Made by a program: the position numbers and the translations under genes. DNA of 64,000 nt. Origin: Bizionia saleffrena. Lineage in GTDB: Bacteria > Bacteroidota > Bacteroidia > Flavobacteriales > Flavobacteriaceae. The notes beneath the pieces are model-generated. The model was not told where the DNA came from, made no database searches, and saw only the letters and a list, made by a program, of their open reading frames with translations. Where the stretch lies: assembly GCF_008086175.1 (NCBI RefSeq), contig NZ_VSKM01000006.1, forward strand, positions 153,081 through 217,080, given 5' to 3'. This document shows positions 8,870 to 18,296 of the stretch, in pieces (within the stretch, counting starts at the first letter, position 1; every line of letters starts with the position of its first letter).

Positions 8870-9834
8870 CAGTACAACCATACCACCCCGTCCACAAGCA
8901 ACTTTGGAATACTTTTATTTCGGAAGCCAAGAACGCCACATTTTTATTTCATCGCGATTTTATGGAGTATCATAGTGATCGCTTTAAAGAGGCTTCGCTA
9001 TTGGTATTTAAAAATGAAAAACTAGTCGCTATTTTTCCTGCGAATAAAGTCGGTAATACGGTGATATCGCATCAAGGATTAACGTATGGCGGATTGCTAT
9101 TTGATAAGAAGCTAAAATTTAATAACGTGTTAGCTATTTTTAGAGCCGTATTAAAACAATTATCAGATGCCAAAATCACCACTTTAGGCTTAAAATTATT
9201 ACCCCATATTTATGCGAGTTCACCCAACGATGAGCTCAACTACCTTATGTTTATTCTGCAAGCAAAATTAGAGCGTCGCGATGTGCTATCGGTACTACAA
9301 CTTTCAGAAGCGGTTAAGCGGTCTAAAGATAGGAAAGAAGGCTGTAAACGCGGACTTAAAATGGGATTGGTAGTAAAAGAAGAACAGCAACTAGGCGGCT
9401 TCTGGAAAGACCTTTTAGAAGTGAATTTAAAAGATAAGTACGCTACAAAACCGGTGCATAGTCTCGAGGAAATTCAACAACTTAAGTCCGATTTTCCTGA
9501 AGCTATTCGTCAGTTTAATGTGTATTATAAAGACGAATTAGTCGCAGGGACTACCATTTTTGAAACCGAGCACGTGGCCCATTCACAATACATCTCAGGA
9601 AATCAAGATAATAATAAATTAGGAAGTTTAGACTTTTTACATTGCCACTTAATCGATACGGTTTTTAAAGACAAAAGGTATTTCGATTTTGGTATTTCTA
9701 ATGAGAATTCCGGTAAAAATATAAATACAGGACTGCTTTATTGGAAAGAAGGCTTTGGTGCGCGTGCTATTTCTCAAGATTTTTATAGTATACAAACCAG
9801 TAAATACACACTTTTAGATTCCGTTTTATTATGA
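8863..9834 (+). CDS. GNAT/FemAB-like N-acyltransferase, no canonical start codon
   Basis: A FemAB/GNAT-fold acyltransferase, about 323 aa if translation starts at 8863. The first ATG, at 8962, would drop a coding-like stretch ([15 protein letters not shown] through FLFHRDF) that matches the usual beginning of this family. The frame is open back to a stop at 8848, with no ATG, GTG or TTG; an ATT at 8863 is the best placed candidate. C-terminal features include [18 protein letters not shown] and LYWKEGFGA. It overlaps the aminotransferase gene by 4 bp (ATGA), and could be the N-acyltransferase for the amino sugar that gene makes. This pairing is an inference. Confidence 0.7.
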   Translation: MFSVQPYHPVHKQLWNTFISEAKNATFLFHRDFMEYHSDRFKEASLLVFKNEKLVAIFPANKVGNTVISHQGLTYGGLLFDKKLKFNNVLAIFRAVLKQLSDAKITTLGLKLLPHIYASSPNDELNYLMFILQAKLERRDVLSVLQLSEAVKRSKDRKEGCKRGLKMGLVVKEEQQLGGFWKDLLEVNLKDKYATKPVHSLEEIQQLKSDFPEAIRQFNVYYKDELVAGTTIFETEHVAHSQYISGNQDNNKLGSLDFLHCHLIDTVFKDKRYFDFGISNENSGKNINTGLLYWKEGFGARAISQDFYSIQTSKYTLLDSVLL

Positions 9835-10931
9835 TTAAATTTTTAGACTTACACAAAATAAATGCGCGATTCCATACGCTATTTCAAGAACAATTTACAC
9901 AGTTTTTAAATTCTGGTTATTACGTTTTAGGGGAAGGCGTCTCGCAATTTGAAACCGATTTTGCTGCCTATTGTGGGTCTAAGCACGCTATAGGTGTTAG
10001 TAATGGTCTCGATGCGTTATTACTTATTTTTAAAGGTTATTTAGAACTCGGTATTTTACAAAAAGGGGATGAAGTCTTGGTGCCGGCCAATACGTACATC
10101 GCCTCAATTATTGCTATTATTAATTCGGGATTAAACCCTGTGTTTGTAGAGCCAAATAGCGCAACTTTTAATATAGAATCCTTGACCATCGAGGCGCATA
10201 TAACACCAAAAACTAAAGCCATTTTAGCGGTGCATTTATATGGGCAACTTTGTAATATGAAAGCCATACAATATTTGTGTAAAACACATAATTTACTTTT
10301 AATAGAAGATGCGGCACAAGCGCACGGAGCAGAAGATGATGAAGGTATTCGTGCGGGTAATTTTGGCGCGGCAGCAGCTTTTAGCTTCTATCCTAGTAAA
10401 AACCTAGGAGCGTTAGGAGACGCTGGTGCTGTAACCACAAAAAACGAAGAACTAGCAACCGTTATTAAACAATTACGTAATTACGGTACTTCTTCTAAGT
10501 ATGTAAATGAGCGACTAGGTACTAATAACCGGTTAGACGATATACAAGCCCGGTTTCTAAAAGTAAAATTAAATATTTTAGACGACGATAATGATAAAAG
10601 GCGTGCTGTTGCCAAACGGTATTTACAGCGTATTGCCAATGAAAAAGTGACGCTGCCCTACTATAGCGGCACTAAAAACCACGTGTTTCACTTGTTTGTC
10701 GTTCTGGTGCAAAATCGCGAAGCATTTATAAACTATTTAAAAGAAAATGGCGTGGAAACAGCTGTCCATTATCCTATTCCTCCACACCACCAAAAGGCGT
10801 TAAAAGCTTACAAAGAATTGTCTTTGCCTATCACCGAAAAGATACATCAAAATTGTGTTAGTTTACCAATAAGTCCGGTGTTGCAAATCAGTGAAGTCGA
10901 TAAAATAATAGACCTCGTAAATGACTTTTAA
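9831..10931 (+). CDS. DegT/DnrJ/EryC1/StrS-family sugar aminotransferase (FdtB-like)
   Basis: These PLP enzymes transfer an amino group from glutamate to a nucleotide-activated keto-sugar. The 366-aa protein has the family hallmarks: [10 protein letters not shown] at the N-terminus, [18 protein letters not shown], the PLP-contacting [11 protein letters not shown] (Asp160) and the Schiff-base Lys190 in [14 protein letters not shown]. With a FdtA-type 3,4-ketoisomerase encoded at 14.6 kb, the expected reaction is amination at C3 of a dTDP-6-deoxy-keto-hexose, as in dTDP-Fuc3N synthesis. Close relatives aminate other sugars, so the exact product is inferred. Translationally coupled to both neighbours. 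Confidence 0.88.
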   Translation: MIKFLDLHKINARFHTLFQEQFTQFLNSGYYVLGEGVSQFETDFAAYCGSKHAIGVSNGLDALLLIFKGYLELGILQKGDEVLVPANTYIASIIAIINSGLNPVFVEPNSATFNIESLTIEAHITPKTKAILAVHLYGQLCNMKAIQYLCKTHNLLLIEDAAQAHGAEDDEGIRAGNFGAAAAFSFYPSKNLGALGDAGAVTTKNEELATVIKQLRNYGTSSKYVNERLGTNNRLDDIQARFLKVKLNILDDDNDKRRAVAKRYLQRIANEKVTLPYYSGTKNHVFHLFVVLVQNREAFINYLKENGVETAVHYPIPPHHQKALKAYKELSLPITEKIHQNCVSLPISPVLQISEVDKIIDLVNDF

Positions 10932-12239
10932 TTGAAAAACATACTTCAATATTTAAACACGAATGTTTTAATTAAGATCGCATCGCTTAATTCTATTACT
11001 GTAGTTATTAAAATTATAGCAGGATTTTTAACCTCAAAAGTTATCGCTATCTTTTTGGGGGCTGAAGGTTTAGCGTTAGTTGGAAATTTAAGAAATTTTG
11101 TAACCGCAGCTCAAAGCTTTTCTATTTTGGGGCTTTATAATGGTGTTATAAAATATGTCGCACAGTTTAAAAATAATGCTGTAGCGTTAACTAAGACGTT
11201 ATCTACTGTTTATTATTTGGGATTTATTTCTACATTTTTAGTGTCTTTTCTCTGTTATTTTAATGCGGATTTATTAAGTAGTCATATTTTTCAAGACTTT
11301 TACGATTTTGCATATATCATAAAAATATTTGCTATTGCACTTCCGTTTTACGCACTAAATAGGCTTGTTTTTGCTATTTTAAATGGACTTTCTAAGTTTA
11401 AACATCTCATCTTTCTTAACGGTTTAGGTCAGGTGCTCGGTGCTACGATTACCATTTTATTAATACGGCAACGGCAATTGGAAGGTGCCTTAATTGCAGT
11501 AGTGACAACAGAGGCTTTGCTTCTTTTAATTACGCTTATCGCCCTTTTTAAACAAAAGGGGTATCTCTCTAATTTTAAGCTACGCCGATTTAGCTTACAA
11601 GTTGTAAAACAATTAAGTTCTTATTCCGGGATGGCTTTGTTCTCAGCGCTTTTAATTCCTTTTGTAGCGCTTAGTATTCGTACGTATATTATAGATACTG
11701 TGAGTTTGGAAGACGCCGGTATGTGGGAAGCTATTACGCGTATTTCTAAATATTATTTAATGTTTATTGGTTCGCTATTAACACTTTATGTGTTACCACG
11801 TTTTTCTGAAGTGACCACAGATAAGGGATTCCGAAAAGAAGTTTTTCATTTCTATAAAACCATAATGCCTATTTTCGGGTTAGGACTTATTATTATTTAT
11901 TTCTTACGACATTTTATTGTTCAGATTTTATTTACAAAGGAATTTATACCCGTAGAAGATTTATTTTTATGGCAATTATTGGGTGATTTTGTTAAAGTAT
12001 TAGCACTTGTTATCTCCTATCAGTTTATAGCTAAAAAAATGTTTTGGCACTATATATTAACCGAAGCCTTTTCACTTGGAGTATTGTATTTTTCTAGTTT
12101 ATATTTTATAGACCATTATGGCGTAAAAGGAGCAACAATAGCACATTTTGTAACTTATGTTCTGTATTATAGTATCGTGTTACTTATTTTTGGCACCTCA
12201 TTATTTGGTAATAGTCAGGAGCAAGTAGCGGACGTATAG
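10932..12239 (+). CDS. O-antigen/polysaccharide flippase (Wzx, MOP superfamily)
   Basis: The 435-aa protein is hydrophobic throughout, with about 12 membrane helices and the N-terminal signature of O-antigen translocases (KIIAGFLTSKVIAIFLGAEG, GLYNGVIKYVAQF). Such proteins flip undecaprenyl-linked sugar repeats across the inner membrane. The start is a TTG that follows the upstream TAA without a gap; the next in-frame ATG would delete several helices. It ends the first plus-strand block of the locus and faces a minus-strand glycosyltransferase. Confidence 0.85.
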   Translation: MKNILQYLNTNVLIKIASLNSITVVIKIIAGFLTSKVIAIFLGAEGLALVGNLRNFVTAAQSFSILGLYNGVIKYVAQFKNNAVALTKTLSTVYYLGFISTFLVSFLCYFNADLLSSHIFQDFYDFAYIIKIFAIALPFYALNRLVFAILNGLSKFKHLIFLNGLGQVLGATITILLIRQRQLEGALIAVVTTEALLLLITLIALFKQKGYLSNFKLRRFSLQVVKQLSSYSGMALFSALLIPFVALSIRTYIIDTVSLEDAGMWEAITRISKYYLMFIGSLLTLYVLPRFSEVTTDKGFRKEVFHFYKTIMPIFGLGLIIIYFLRHFIVQILFTKEFIPVEDLFLWQLLGDFVKVLALVISYQFIAKKMFWHYILTEAFSLGVLYFSSLYFIDHYGVKGATIAHFVTYVLYYSIVLLIFGTSLFGNSQEQVADV

Positions 12240-12266
12240 AAGGCTCTTTAATACATAAGAGGCCTT
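12240..12266. terminator. Weak bulged hairpin between convergent genes
   Basis: AAGGCTCTT (12240-12248) can pair with AAGAGGCCTT (12257-12266) with one bulge. It lies between the flippase and a minus-strand gene and might terminate one or both; T tracts are short. Confidence 0.3.
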
Positions 12267-12298
12267 TGTAATTTAGTATTTATAAGTGAAATAAGAGG

Positions 12299-13447
12299 TC
12301 AACTTTCGCTATGCGATACCCATTGGTTTACATATTGTTCTGCAACCGAAACGTAATGATGTTCTTTTTCGACAAAAGCTCTAGCGTTTTTAGAAATTTC
12401 TACAATCTTTTCCGGATTTAAAATAAGCCATTCTAATTTTGAGGCAATGTTTTGCGCATCAGGAAGTGCGTTAATTGCCACAGTGTCCTCTTCTAAATCA
12501 TAAAGTTCTAACCATTCTTTTTCTGCCCCTGTAAAAACGACTTTTCCTTTTGCCATCGCTTCTAAAGCATTAAAACCTTGGTCGTAGGCGTAGACTTGAT
12601 CTAAAAGAATATGAGCGTCATTAAACGTGTTAATGTATTCGTGATACGGTAAACTTCTTACCGTAACGATTTTAACAGTATTGCCATATTTTTCTTGTAT
12701 TATTTTCAAAGCGTCTTCAAAAATATCATTTCCTTTTTTATAATAATTATTATCATTAATACCGTGGAAAATTACAATCTTACCTGAGACATCTAAGGGT
12801 ATAAATTTAAGTCTATCCGTATTTATGGGATTAGGTATTAATCCTAAATACTTATCGTGATTATTTAAAGGGATATCGTAATCTAAGTCTGATGCTATAA
12901 CGCCTTTAATGTTGCCATAAATAAATCGATGCAGTGCGTAATAAGGAGGGGTAATGTACATTAAAGCGTGCCAAAACGCTTTTTTAGTTCCTTTTTTCTC
13001 AAAATAAGGCGTTAAAATTGAATATCTAAATTTCTTTTCATCCGCATATTTTACACTCACATAATCGGTACCACACGATAATAAAAAGACGTTTTTATTA
13101 TGATCGAAAATAAACTGTAATAGTTTAGTCTCTGTTTTAGGATGCGCTTTTATAGGACTTTCATTAATAAGTTGAACAACATCGTAATCGGTAAACTCTT
13201 TTTTAAAAGTATTAAATTGGCGTTCAATATCTCGCGACGTAATATCGGTTTTTGTAAGCTTATAAATAATACGTTTTATATAAAATAAGAGCCCCGAATT
13301 ATAACGCATATTAAATTTTACATCCACTTTAATTTTCTTAAAACCATCGCCGTTTCCAACCACCAGCGCGGTATGACCTAGAGCTTCTAGACCTTCTTTT
13401 AAAGTATAATGTAAAGCGTTATATTCTCCAATTAATAAGATTTTCAT
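12299..13447 (-). CDS. Glycosyltransferase, GT4-like
   Basis: The 382-aa protein begins with a GT-B N-terminal strand and helix (MKILLIGEYNALHYTLKEGLEALGH) and ends with a donor-binding half. There HILLDQVYAYDQGFNALEAMAKGK replaces the usual E-x7-E motif region, and IPNPINTDRLKF and KIVIFHGINDNN precede it. It probably adds a sugar to the polysaccharide repeat unit in the cytoplasm. It is the only gene on its strand here and is divergent from the next glycosyltransferase, whose ATG is 34 bp away. The conserved catalytic Glu pair is only partly recognisable, so the GT4 label is tentative. Confidence 0.7.
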   Translation of the reverse strand: MKILLIGEYNALHYTLKEGLEALGHTALVVGNGDGFKKIKVDVKFNMRYNSGLLFYIKRIIYKLTKTDITSRDIERQFNTFKKEFTDYDVVQLINESPIKAHPKTETKLLQFIFDHNKNVFLLSCGTDYVSVKYADEKKFRYSILTPYFEKKGTKKAFWHALMYITPPYYALHRFIYGNIKGVIASDLDYDIPLNNHDKYLGLIPNPINTDRLKFIPLDVSGKIVIFHGINDNNYYKKGNDIFEDALKIIQEKYGNTVKIVTVRSLPYHEYINTFNDAHILLDQVYAYDQGFNALEAMAKGKVVFTGAEKEWLELYDLEEDTVAINALPDAQNIASKLEWLILNPEKIVEISKNARAFVEKEHHYVSVAEQYVNQWVSHSES

Positions 13448-13451
13448 TCAC

Positions 13452-13459
13452 TATATTTG
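13452..13459 (+). promoter_or_regulatory. -7 box of the second glycosyltransferase operon
   Basis: TATATTTG matches TAnnTTTG and lies 21 bases before the ATG at 13481, in the short gap between two divergent genes. Confidence 0.55.
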
Positions 13460-13480
13460 TTGAAAGATCAATAAAAATAA

Positions 13481-14569
13481 ATGAATTGTAGTAATAAAAA
13501 AAAGATTTGTATCATTGTTTCTTCCTTAGGAAAAGGCGGCGCCCAAAAGGCATCGGCTAACTTATCAAAAATGCTTTTCAATCTAGGTTACAACGTTCAT
13601 ATTGTTAGTGTTTTAAATCATATAGACTATTCATATCAAGGCACTTTATTAAATTTAGGCGCGTTAAAAAATAAAGATAATTCTTTAATTGGTCGTTTTA
13701 AACGGCTGATGCTTTTTAAAGACTATTTAAGAGATCAAAAATTCGATGTTATAATAGATGGTCGGTCAAGGCCAAGTGGTTTAAAAGAATTAATTATTTC
13801 TAATTTTATCTATAATAAATCAAAAGTTATATACATTGTAGGAAGTTATAATTTAACGACCTATTTCCCGAAATCCAAAGTGATCTCTAAAATATTATAT
13901 GGCAAGGCTTTTAAAATAGTCGCGGTCTCTAAAGAAATTAAAGAAAAAATTGAAGATGCTTTCCATTTTAAAAATGTGGGGCAGATATACAATGCGCTTC
14001 CTGAAAGAGACAGTTCGAGCCCTACTAGTATCCCTGCGTCTTATATTTTAGCCTATGGAAGATTGGTAGATGGCGTTAAAAATTACACGTTGCTTATAAA
14101 CGCCTATAAAGTCTCGAGTTTAGCAAGTAAAAATGTTAAGCTTTTAATTTTGGGCTCAGGGCAAGATGAGAAATATTTGAAGGATTTAGTTCTACAATTA
14201 AACTTAAAAGAATATATTACATTTATTCCTTTTGTTAGCGATACTTTATATTATGTTGAGAATGCAAAAATGGTGTGCTTAACGAGTCGATATGAAGGAT
14301 TTCCTATGGTGTTATTAGAGTCTTTAGCAGCCGGAACTCCAGTGGTATCGGTAAATTGTAAATCGGGTCCCAAAGAAATTGTAAGCGATGAGTACAACGG
14401 TCTCTTAGTCGAGAATAACAACGTTTCCGCTTTTGCAGCAGCATTAAATAGGATGGTTGAAGACGAAGCGCTGTATCGCTTATGTAAAGCAAATACAAAG
14501 AAAAGTGTTGAAAAATTTTCAATTGAAAACATCTCCAAACAATGGAATGCTTTAATTGAAAGTGTTTAA
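13481..14569 (+). CDS. Glycosyltransferase family 4 protein
   Basis: A 362-aa GT-B enzyme. The N-terminus shows IVSSLGKGGAQKASANLSKML, a typical acceptor-side motif of GT4. The C-terminal donor half has AYGRLVDGVKNYTLLINAY, LLILGSGQDEKYL, and the E-x7-E stretch SRYEGFPMVLLESLAAGTPVV. It transfers a sugar from a nucleotide donor to the lipid-linked repeat. A -7 box precedes it and the FdtA-like gene follows closely, so the two probably form one transcript. Confidence 0.9.
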   Translation: MNCSNKKKICIIVSSLGKGGAQKASANLSKMLFNLGYNVHIVSVLNHIDYSYQGTLLNLGALKNKDNSLIGRFKRLMLFKDYLRDQKFDVIIDGRSRPSGLKELIISNFIYNKSKVIYIVGSYNLTTYFPKSKVISKILYGKAFKIVAVSKEIKEKIEDAFHFKNVGQIYNALPERDSSSPTSIPASYILAYGRLVDGVKNYTLLINAYKVSSLASKNVKLLILGSGQDEKYLKDLVLQLNLKEYITFIPFVSDTLYYVENAKMVCLTSRYEGFPMVLLESLAAGTPVVSVNCKSGPKEIVSDEYNGLLVENNNVSAFAAALNRMVEDEALYRLCKANTKKSVEKFSIENISKQWNALIESV

Positions 14570-14586
14570 AAAAATTGAACTTATTT

Positions 14587-15006
14587 ATGAAAAATAATAC
14601 TATTCATTCGGTGTCTATCATTGAGATTCCTAAAATAATAGACGAAAACAGAAGAGGTAATTTATCGGTTATTGAGAAGAATATATTGCCTTATAAAATA
14701 GAGCGTGTGTATTATTTATACGATGTTCCAAGCGATGCTCATCGGGGCGGTCATTCGCATAAGGCGTGCAACGAATTTTTAATTCCTATTAGTGGTAGTT
14801 TCGATGTGGTCTTAAAAGATGGTGAATCTAAAAGAACCGTGACCTTAAATAAACCCAATAAGGGGCTGTTAATCGTGCCTGGTATTTGGCGCGAATTAGA
14901 GAATTTCTCTTCGGGAGCGATTTGCTTGGTTCTTGCTTCTAACGAATACGAAGAAACCGATTATATTAGAGATTACGATATGTTTTTAGAGCACAAAATT
15001 AGATAG
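14587..15006 (+). CDS. dTDP-4-oxo-6-deoxyglucose 3,4-ketoisomerase-like cupin (FdtA/QdtA/WxcM family)
   Basis: The 139-aa single-cupin protein has the FdtA/WxcM signature: RGNLSVIEKNILPYKIERVY at the N-terminus, HRGGHSHKACNEFLIPISG with the active-site histidines, and VPGIWRELENFS. These enzymes move the keto group of dTDP-4-keto-6-deoxyglucose from C4 to C3, setting up amination by an FdtB-type aminotransferase. FdtA and QdtA differ in product stereochemistry (galacto versus gluco), which I cannot decide from sequence. I chose ATG 14587 over an in-frame TTG at 14575. The last 8 bp overlap the convergent GT2 gene. Confidence 0.88.
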   Translation: MKNNTIHSVSIIEIPKIIDENRRGNLSVIEKNILPYKIERVYYLYDVPSDAHRGGHSHKACNEFLIPISGSFDVVLKDGESKRTVTLNKPNKGLLIVPGIWRELENFSSGAICLVLASNEYEETDYIRDYDMFLEHKIR

Positions 15007-15883
15007 TTTTTCTGGCTTTAAAACACATATAACTAATACGGTACACTTGTAAAATAGTGATATTTGGGTTGTTCCCTATAAGTTGTTTTTTCATAGAAGC
15101 TCCAAACAGTTTATAAAACCAACGGCCAACACCAATTAGGTTATTTGCTTCTATTTTTATAAAAAGTTTTAATAAATCGTTGTCGTGCGTTACTATATTA
15201 CCTGCATTTTTTAGTTTTAAAAGGGTTAAAGCGGCGTGTTCATTTTTATTTAAATACTGCGTGCTTTCCTCAATTCCCAAATGGTACACTTCATTATCTA
15301 AATGCAGTACTTTACAGTTGTTTTCTTTTAAAAGTGCGCCAAAAAAATTATCATAGCCGTAACCTTTTTTCTGGTTCATAGCTGTATTAATTTTAGTAAA
15401 CACTTCTTTTTTAATTAGGCAGTTTGCAGAAATTATAATTTTAAACGGCGTTTTGTTTCTTATTATAGCAGGTACTTGCTCTTTCGTTTTGCCATATTTC
15501 CAACGTAGCATTAAAGAGGTTTCGGGTGGGGTGTTGTAATAATAAAATCCACCAAAAACAGCATCGTAATCTTTAGGAAGGCACTCCAAATAATTAACTA
15601 TAAAAGTGGAGTTCTTTGGAAGCACATCGGCATCTAAAAATAGTAACCAATCGAATTTTGCTTTTTGAGCTAAAACCTGTCGGGCTTTAACACGGCCCTT
15701 ATTTTCTTTAAAGCGTAAAATAGAAGTGTAATCTAAAGGCGATATCTCCACGTTAGGCTGCGTACTGCCGTCTTCCAATACTATAATTTCAAAAGGGACA
15801 TTAGTAAGCTCGAGTTGTTTATGTATGCTATTAACAAGCTCGGTAATCTTGTAGTTATATGTAGGGATTAATATTGAAATCAT
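14999..15883 (-). CDS. Glycosyltransferase family 2 protein
   Basis: A 294-aa GT-A enzyme with ISILIPTYNY at the N-terminus, EIIVLEDGST for the nucleotide-binding Asp, and the DxD-type metal site LLFLDADVLPKNS. Later come ANCLIKKEVF and the acceptor loop KKGYGYDNFFGALL. It should add one sugar of the repeat unit at the cytoplasmic face of the membrane. Its 3' end overlaps the FdtA-like gene tail to tail. The upstream gap (15884-16009) shows no clear promoter for it. Confidence 0.88.
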   Translation of the reverse strand: MISILIPTYNYKITELVNSIHKQLELTNVPFEIIVLEDGSTQPNVEISPLDYTSILRFKENKGRVKARQVLAQKAKFDWLLFLDADVLPKNSTFIVNYLECLPKDYDAVFGGFYYYNTPPETSLMLRWKYGKTKEQVPAIIRNKTPFKIIISANCLIKKEVFTKINTAMNQKKGYGYDNFFGALLKENNCKVLHLDNEVYHLGIEESTQYLNKNEHAALTLLKLKNAGNIVTHDNDLLKLFIKIEANNLIGVGRWFYKLFGASMKKQLIGNNPNITILQVYRISYMCFKARKTI

Positions 15884-16009
15884 AAGTTATTACAAGTGTT
15901 AAAAGTACTGTTTTTAAGTGTGGTTTTAAATTAAAATAGCCTCTAATTTATCTATTAAGTTAGAAGATATAATGTTAAATTGCAGACAGGAATTTAAATA
16001 GGTTTAGAC

Positions 16010-16822
16010 GTGGACATTCATAAAATATCAGACTTAATATATACCCAAATCCTTAAAAATAAGGAGGAATTAACGGTTCAGTTTAATACTACAAAAGGAA
16101 CTATTGGTTTTTTTTATGTCGATAATTTATTGCCACAAGAATTAGCGGAACAATGCTATGGCGTTTTTCCGGATCCTTCCGAAATGCGCGTATTAAAATC
16201 TATAAAAGAATTCAAGCATGTCTCGGCACAAATGAACAAGCACCATCCGTTATTAGAAAAAGTAATTTATGCGTTTCAAGACGAGAAAATCGTTAGCTTA
16301 ATAGGGGAGATCTGTGGTATTGAAAAACTGTATCCAGACGATTCACTTTACGCAGGGGGTCTATCTTTAATGGCCAAAGATAATTTTTTGAATCCGCATT
16401 TAGATAATTCTCACGATGTTGAACGCGAAAAATGGCGTGTTTTAAACTTGTTGTATTATGTCACTCCCAATTGGAAAACTGAAAACGGCGGGCATTTAGA
16501 GCTTTGGCCCGACGGCCCTAAAAAAGCGCCGTTAGTTTTAGAAAGTAAATGTAATAGATTGGTCGTAATGGCAACGCACCAAACGTCTTGGCATTCGGTG
16601 ACTAAGGTGAATGTTGCAGCGCATCGTTGTTGCATCTCTAACTACTATTTTAGTGATGTACCGTTAAAAACATCGGATAGCTTTCATATTACAAAATTTA
16701 GAGGACGGCCGCATCAAACGTTTACTAATTTGGTTTTGGATGTTGATGCTAATTTGCGAATGCTAGTTAGAAAAGTCTTTAAAAAGGGCATTCGTAAAAA
16801 CCCTCATATTTATAAGAAGTAA
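16010..16822 (+). CDS. 2-oxoglutarate/Fe(II)-dependent oxygenase
   Basis: The 270-aa protein has the facial triad of this fold: His130 and Asp132 in LNPHLDNSHD, His195 in TSWHSVTKV, and a following Arg206 for 2-oxoglutarate binding. GGHLELWPDG is another family motif. It probably hydroxylates a sugar, lipid or protein made by this locus. The start is a GTG at 16010. A GT39-type gene follows after 10 bp, so the two are likely cotranscribed. Confidence 0.82.
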   Translation: MDIHKISDLIYTQILKNKEELTVQFNTTKGTIGFFYVDNLLPQELAEQCYGVFPDPSEMRVLKSIKEFKHVSAQMNKHHPLLEKVIYAFQDEKIVSLIGEICGIEKLYPDDSLYAGGLSLMAKDNFLNPHLDNSHDVEREKWRVLNLLYYVTPNWKTENGGHLELWPDGPKKAPLVLESKCNRLVVMATHQTSWHSVTKVNVAAHRCCISNYYFSDVPLKTSDSFHITKFRGRPHQTFTNLVLDVDANLRMLVRKVFKKGIRKNPHIYKK

Positions 16823-16832
16823 TCCTTAGATT

Positions 16833-18296
16833 ATGAAGCACCCTATTGAAATAGTTATTACGGTTACCATAGGATATCTATTAGCTGTTTTTCAGTATGC
16901 TTTTAACCGAAGTTTGTGGCTTGATGAAGCTAAACTGGCTTTAAACATTATCGATAAAAATTATTTGGAGCTAGCTGATCCTTTGCACAGTGTGCAAGTG
17001 GCTCCTGTTTTATATTTATGGATCACCAAGTTTTTTACAAGTATTTTGGGCAATAGCGAATATGGTTTGCGGTTATTTCCATTAGTGTGTTTTTTTATTT
17101 CAGTAATTTTAATGATTAAAGTGGCGCGACAGCTCACCTCAAACAGAGTGGTTATTTGGTTTGTCACTGCACTATTCTGTCTGTCTCCAACGCTAATTTT
17201 TTACGCCTCGGAAGTGAAACAATACGGTGTTGATGTTATGGTTGTTTTGTTGTTATATTATCTTTTTTTTAAGCCGTATAAAGACGAAAAAACTAAATTA
17301 ATCACTTTAAGTCTGGTAGGTGCTCTTTGTATATTCTTATCTAATATTTCGGTTATAGTCCTTTTTACCATCGGGCTTTATGTCTTATTTTTTCAACGAA
17401 AATCACTTAAAACATTACTTATTCCGGGCTTTGTTTGGCTGTTTGCTTTTGGTGTTTATTTTATTTTGTTTGTTTATAATCATCCTAGTACAGCTGGAAT
17501 GCAAAAGTATTGGACTGATGCCTTTATGCCGACAAATCCGTTTTCGTATGAGTTTTGGCGCTGGGGTTTATTTACATTAAAACATATTTTTACTTACGTT
17601 TTGGGAGGTACATCACAACTTGTTTTATATGGGGTGATTGCTATTAGTTTTTTTATGGGGCTTTATTTTATACTTAAAGACAAAGCCTACACCTTATTGT
17701 TTTTTATATTTGTTCCTATCGCGACTCACCTTATATTATCGGCACTTAAACTTTATCCGTTTTCAACACGGCTGTTAGTGTATCAAGTGCCATTATATGT
17801 GCTTGTATTGGGCTATGGTTTAGGACGCTTATATAGTGAGGGTGCTAAACACTATAAAAAAGAAGTGGTGGCAACGGTGGCCGCGTTACCTATTTTAATC
17901 TATGTGGTCATTCTATCGTTTAAACTGCCGTATCAAAATGAACACGTAAGACCTATCTATCAATTTGTTACTGATAATATTGAAGTTAATGAGCATATTT
18001 ACATCTATTCAGGAAATAGAAATGCGTACGAGTATTACAGCCAAATAGGAGTTGTTAATTTTAAAAATAAAGTAATTTTAGGCGCTAATAATCGTAAAGA
18101 TTTCAGTTTACATAATCAGCAATTAGCCACTTTAAAAGGACGTGTATGGTTGGTATTCTCTCATAAATATAAGTCTAAAACGAGTAAAGCGCTCGAAGAA
18201 GATTATATTCTGAACTACCTAAAAGAGAAGGGGGGAGTTGTTATAAACCTGATTGAAAAAGAAAATGCTTCTTTGTACTTAATGGCGATGCATTAA
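16833..18296 (+). CDS. GT39-like integral membrane glycosyltransferase
   Basis: The 487-aa protein has about ten membrane helices and, after the first one, the acidic loop RSLWLDEAKLA, typical of the GT-C fold of ArnT and protein mannosyltransferases, where the Asp/Glu pair binds metal or the lipid-linked donor. VAPVLYLWITKFF is a further family motif. A soluble tail of about 130 residues follows. It probably transfers a sugar from a polyprenyl phosphate carrier to an envelope glycan or lipid at the periplasmic face. The last 4 bp overlap the convergent ftsE gene. Confidence 0.8.
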   Translation: MKHPIEIVITVTIGYLLAVFQYAFNRSLWLDEAKLALNIIDKNYLELADPLHSVQVAPVLYLWITKFFTSILGNSEYGLRLFPLVCFFISVILMIKVARQLTSNRVVIWFVTALFCLSPTLIFYASEVKQYGVDVMVVLLLYYLFFKPYKDEKTKLITLSLVGALCIFLSNISVIVLFTIGLYVLFFQRKSLKTLLIPGFVWLFAFGVYFILFVYNHPSTAGMQKYWTDAFMPTNPFSYEFWRWGLFTLKHIFTYVLGGTSQLVLYGVIAISFFMGLYFILKDKAYTLLFFIFVPIATHLILSALKLYPFSTRLLVYQVPLYVLVLGYGLGRLYSEGAKHYKKEVVATVAALPILIYVVILSFKLPYQNEHVRPIYQFVTDNIEVNEHIYIYSGNRNAYEYYSQIGVVNFKNKVILGANNRKDFSLHNQQLATLKGRVWLVFSHKYKSKTSKALEEDYILNYLKEKGGVVINLIEKENASLYLMAMH

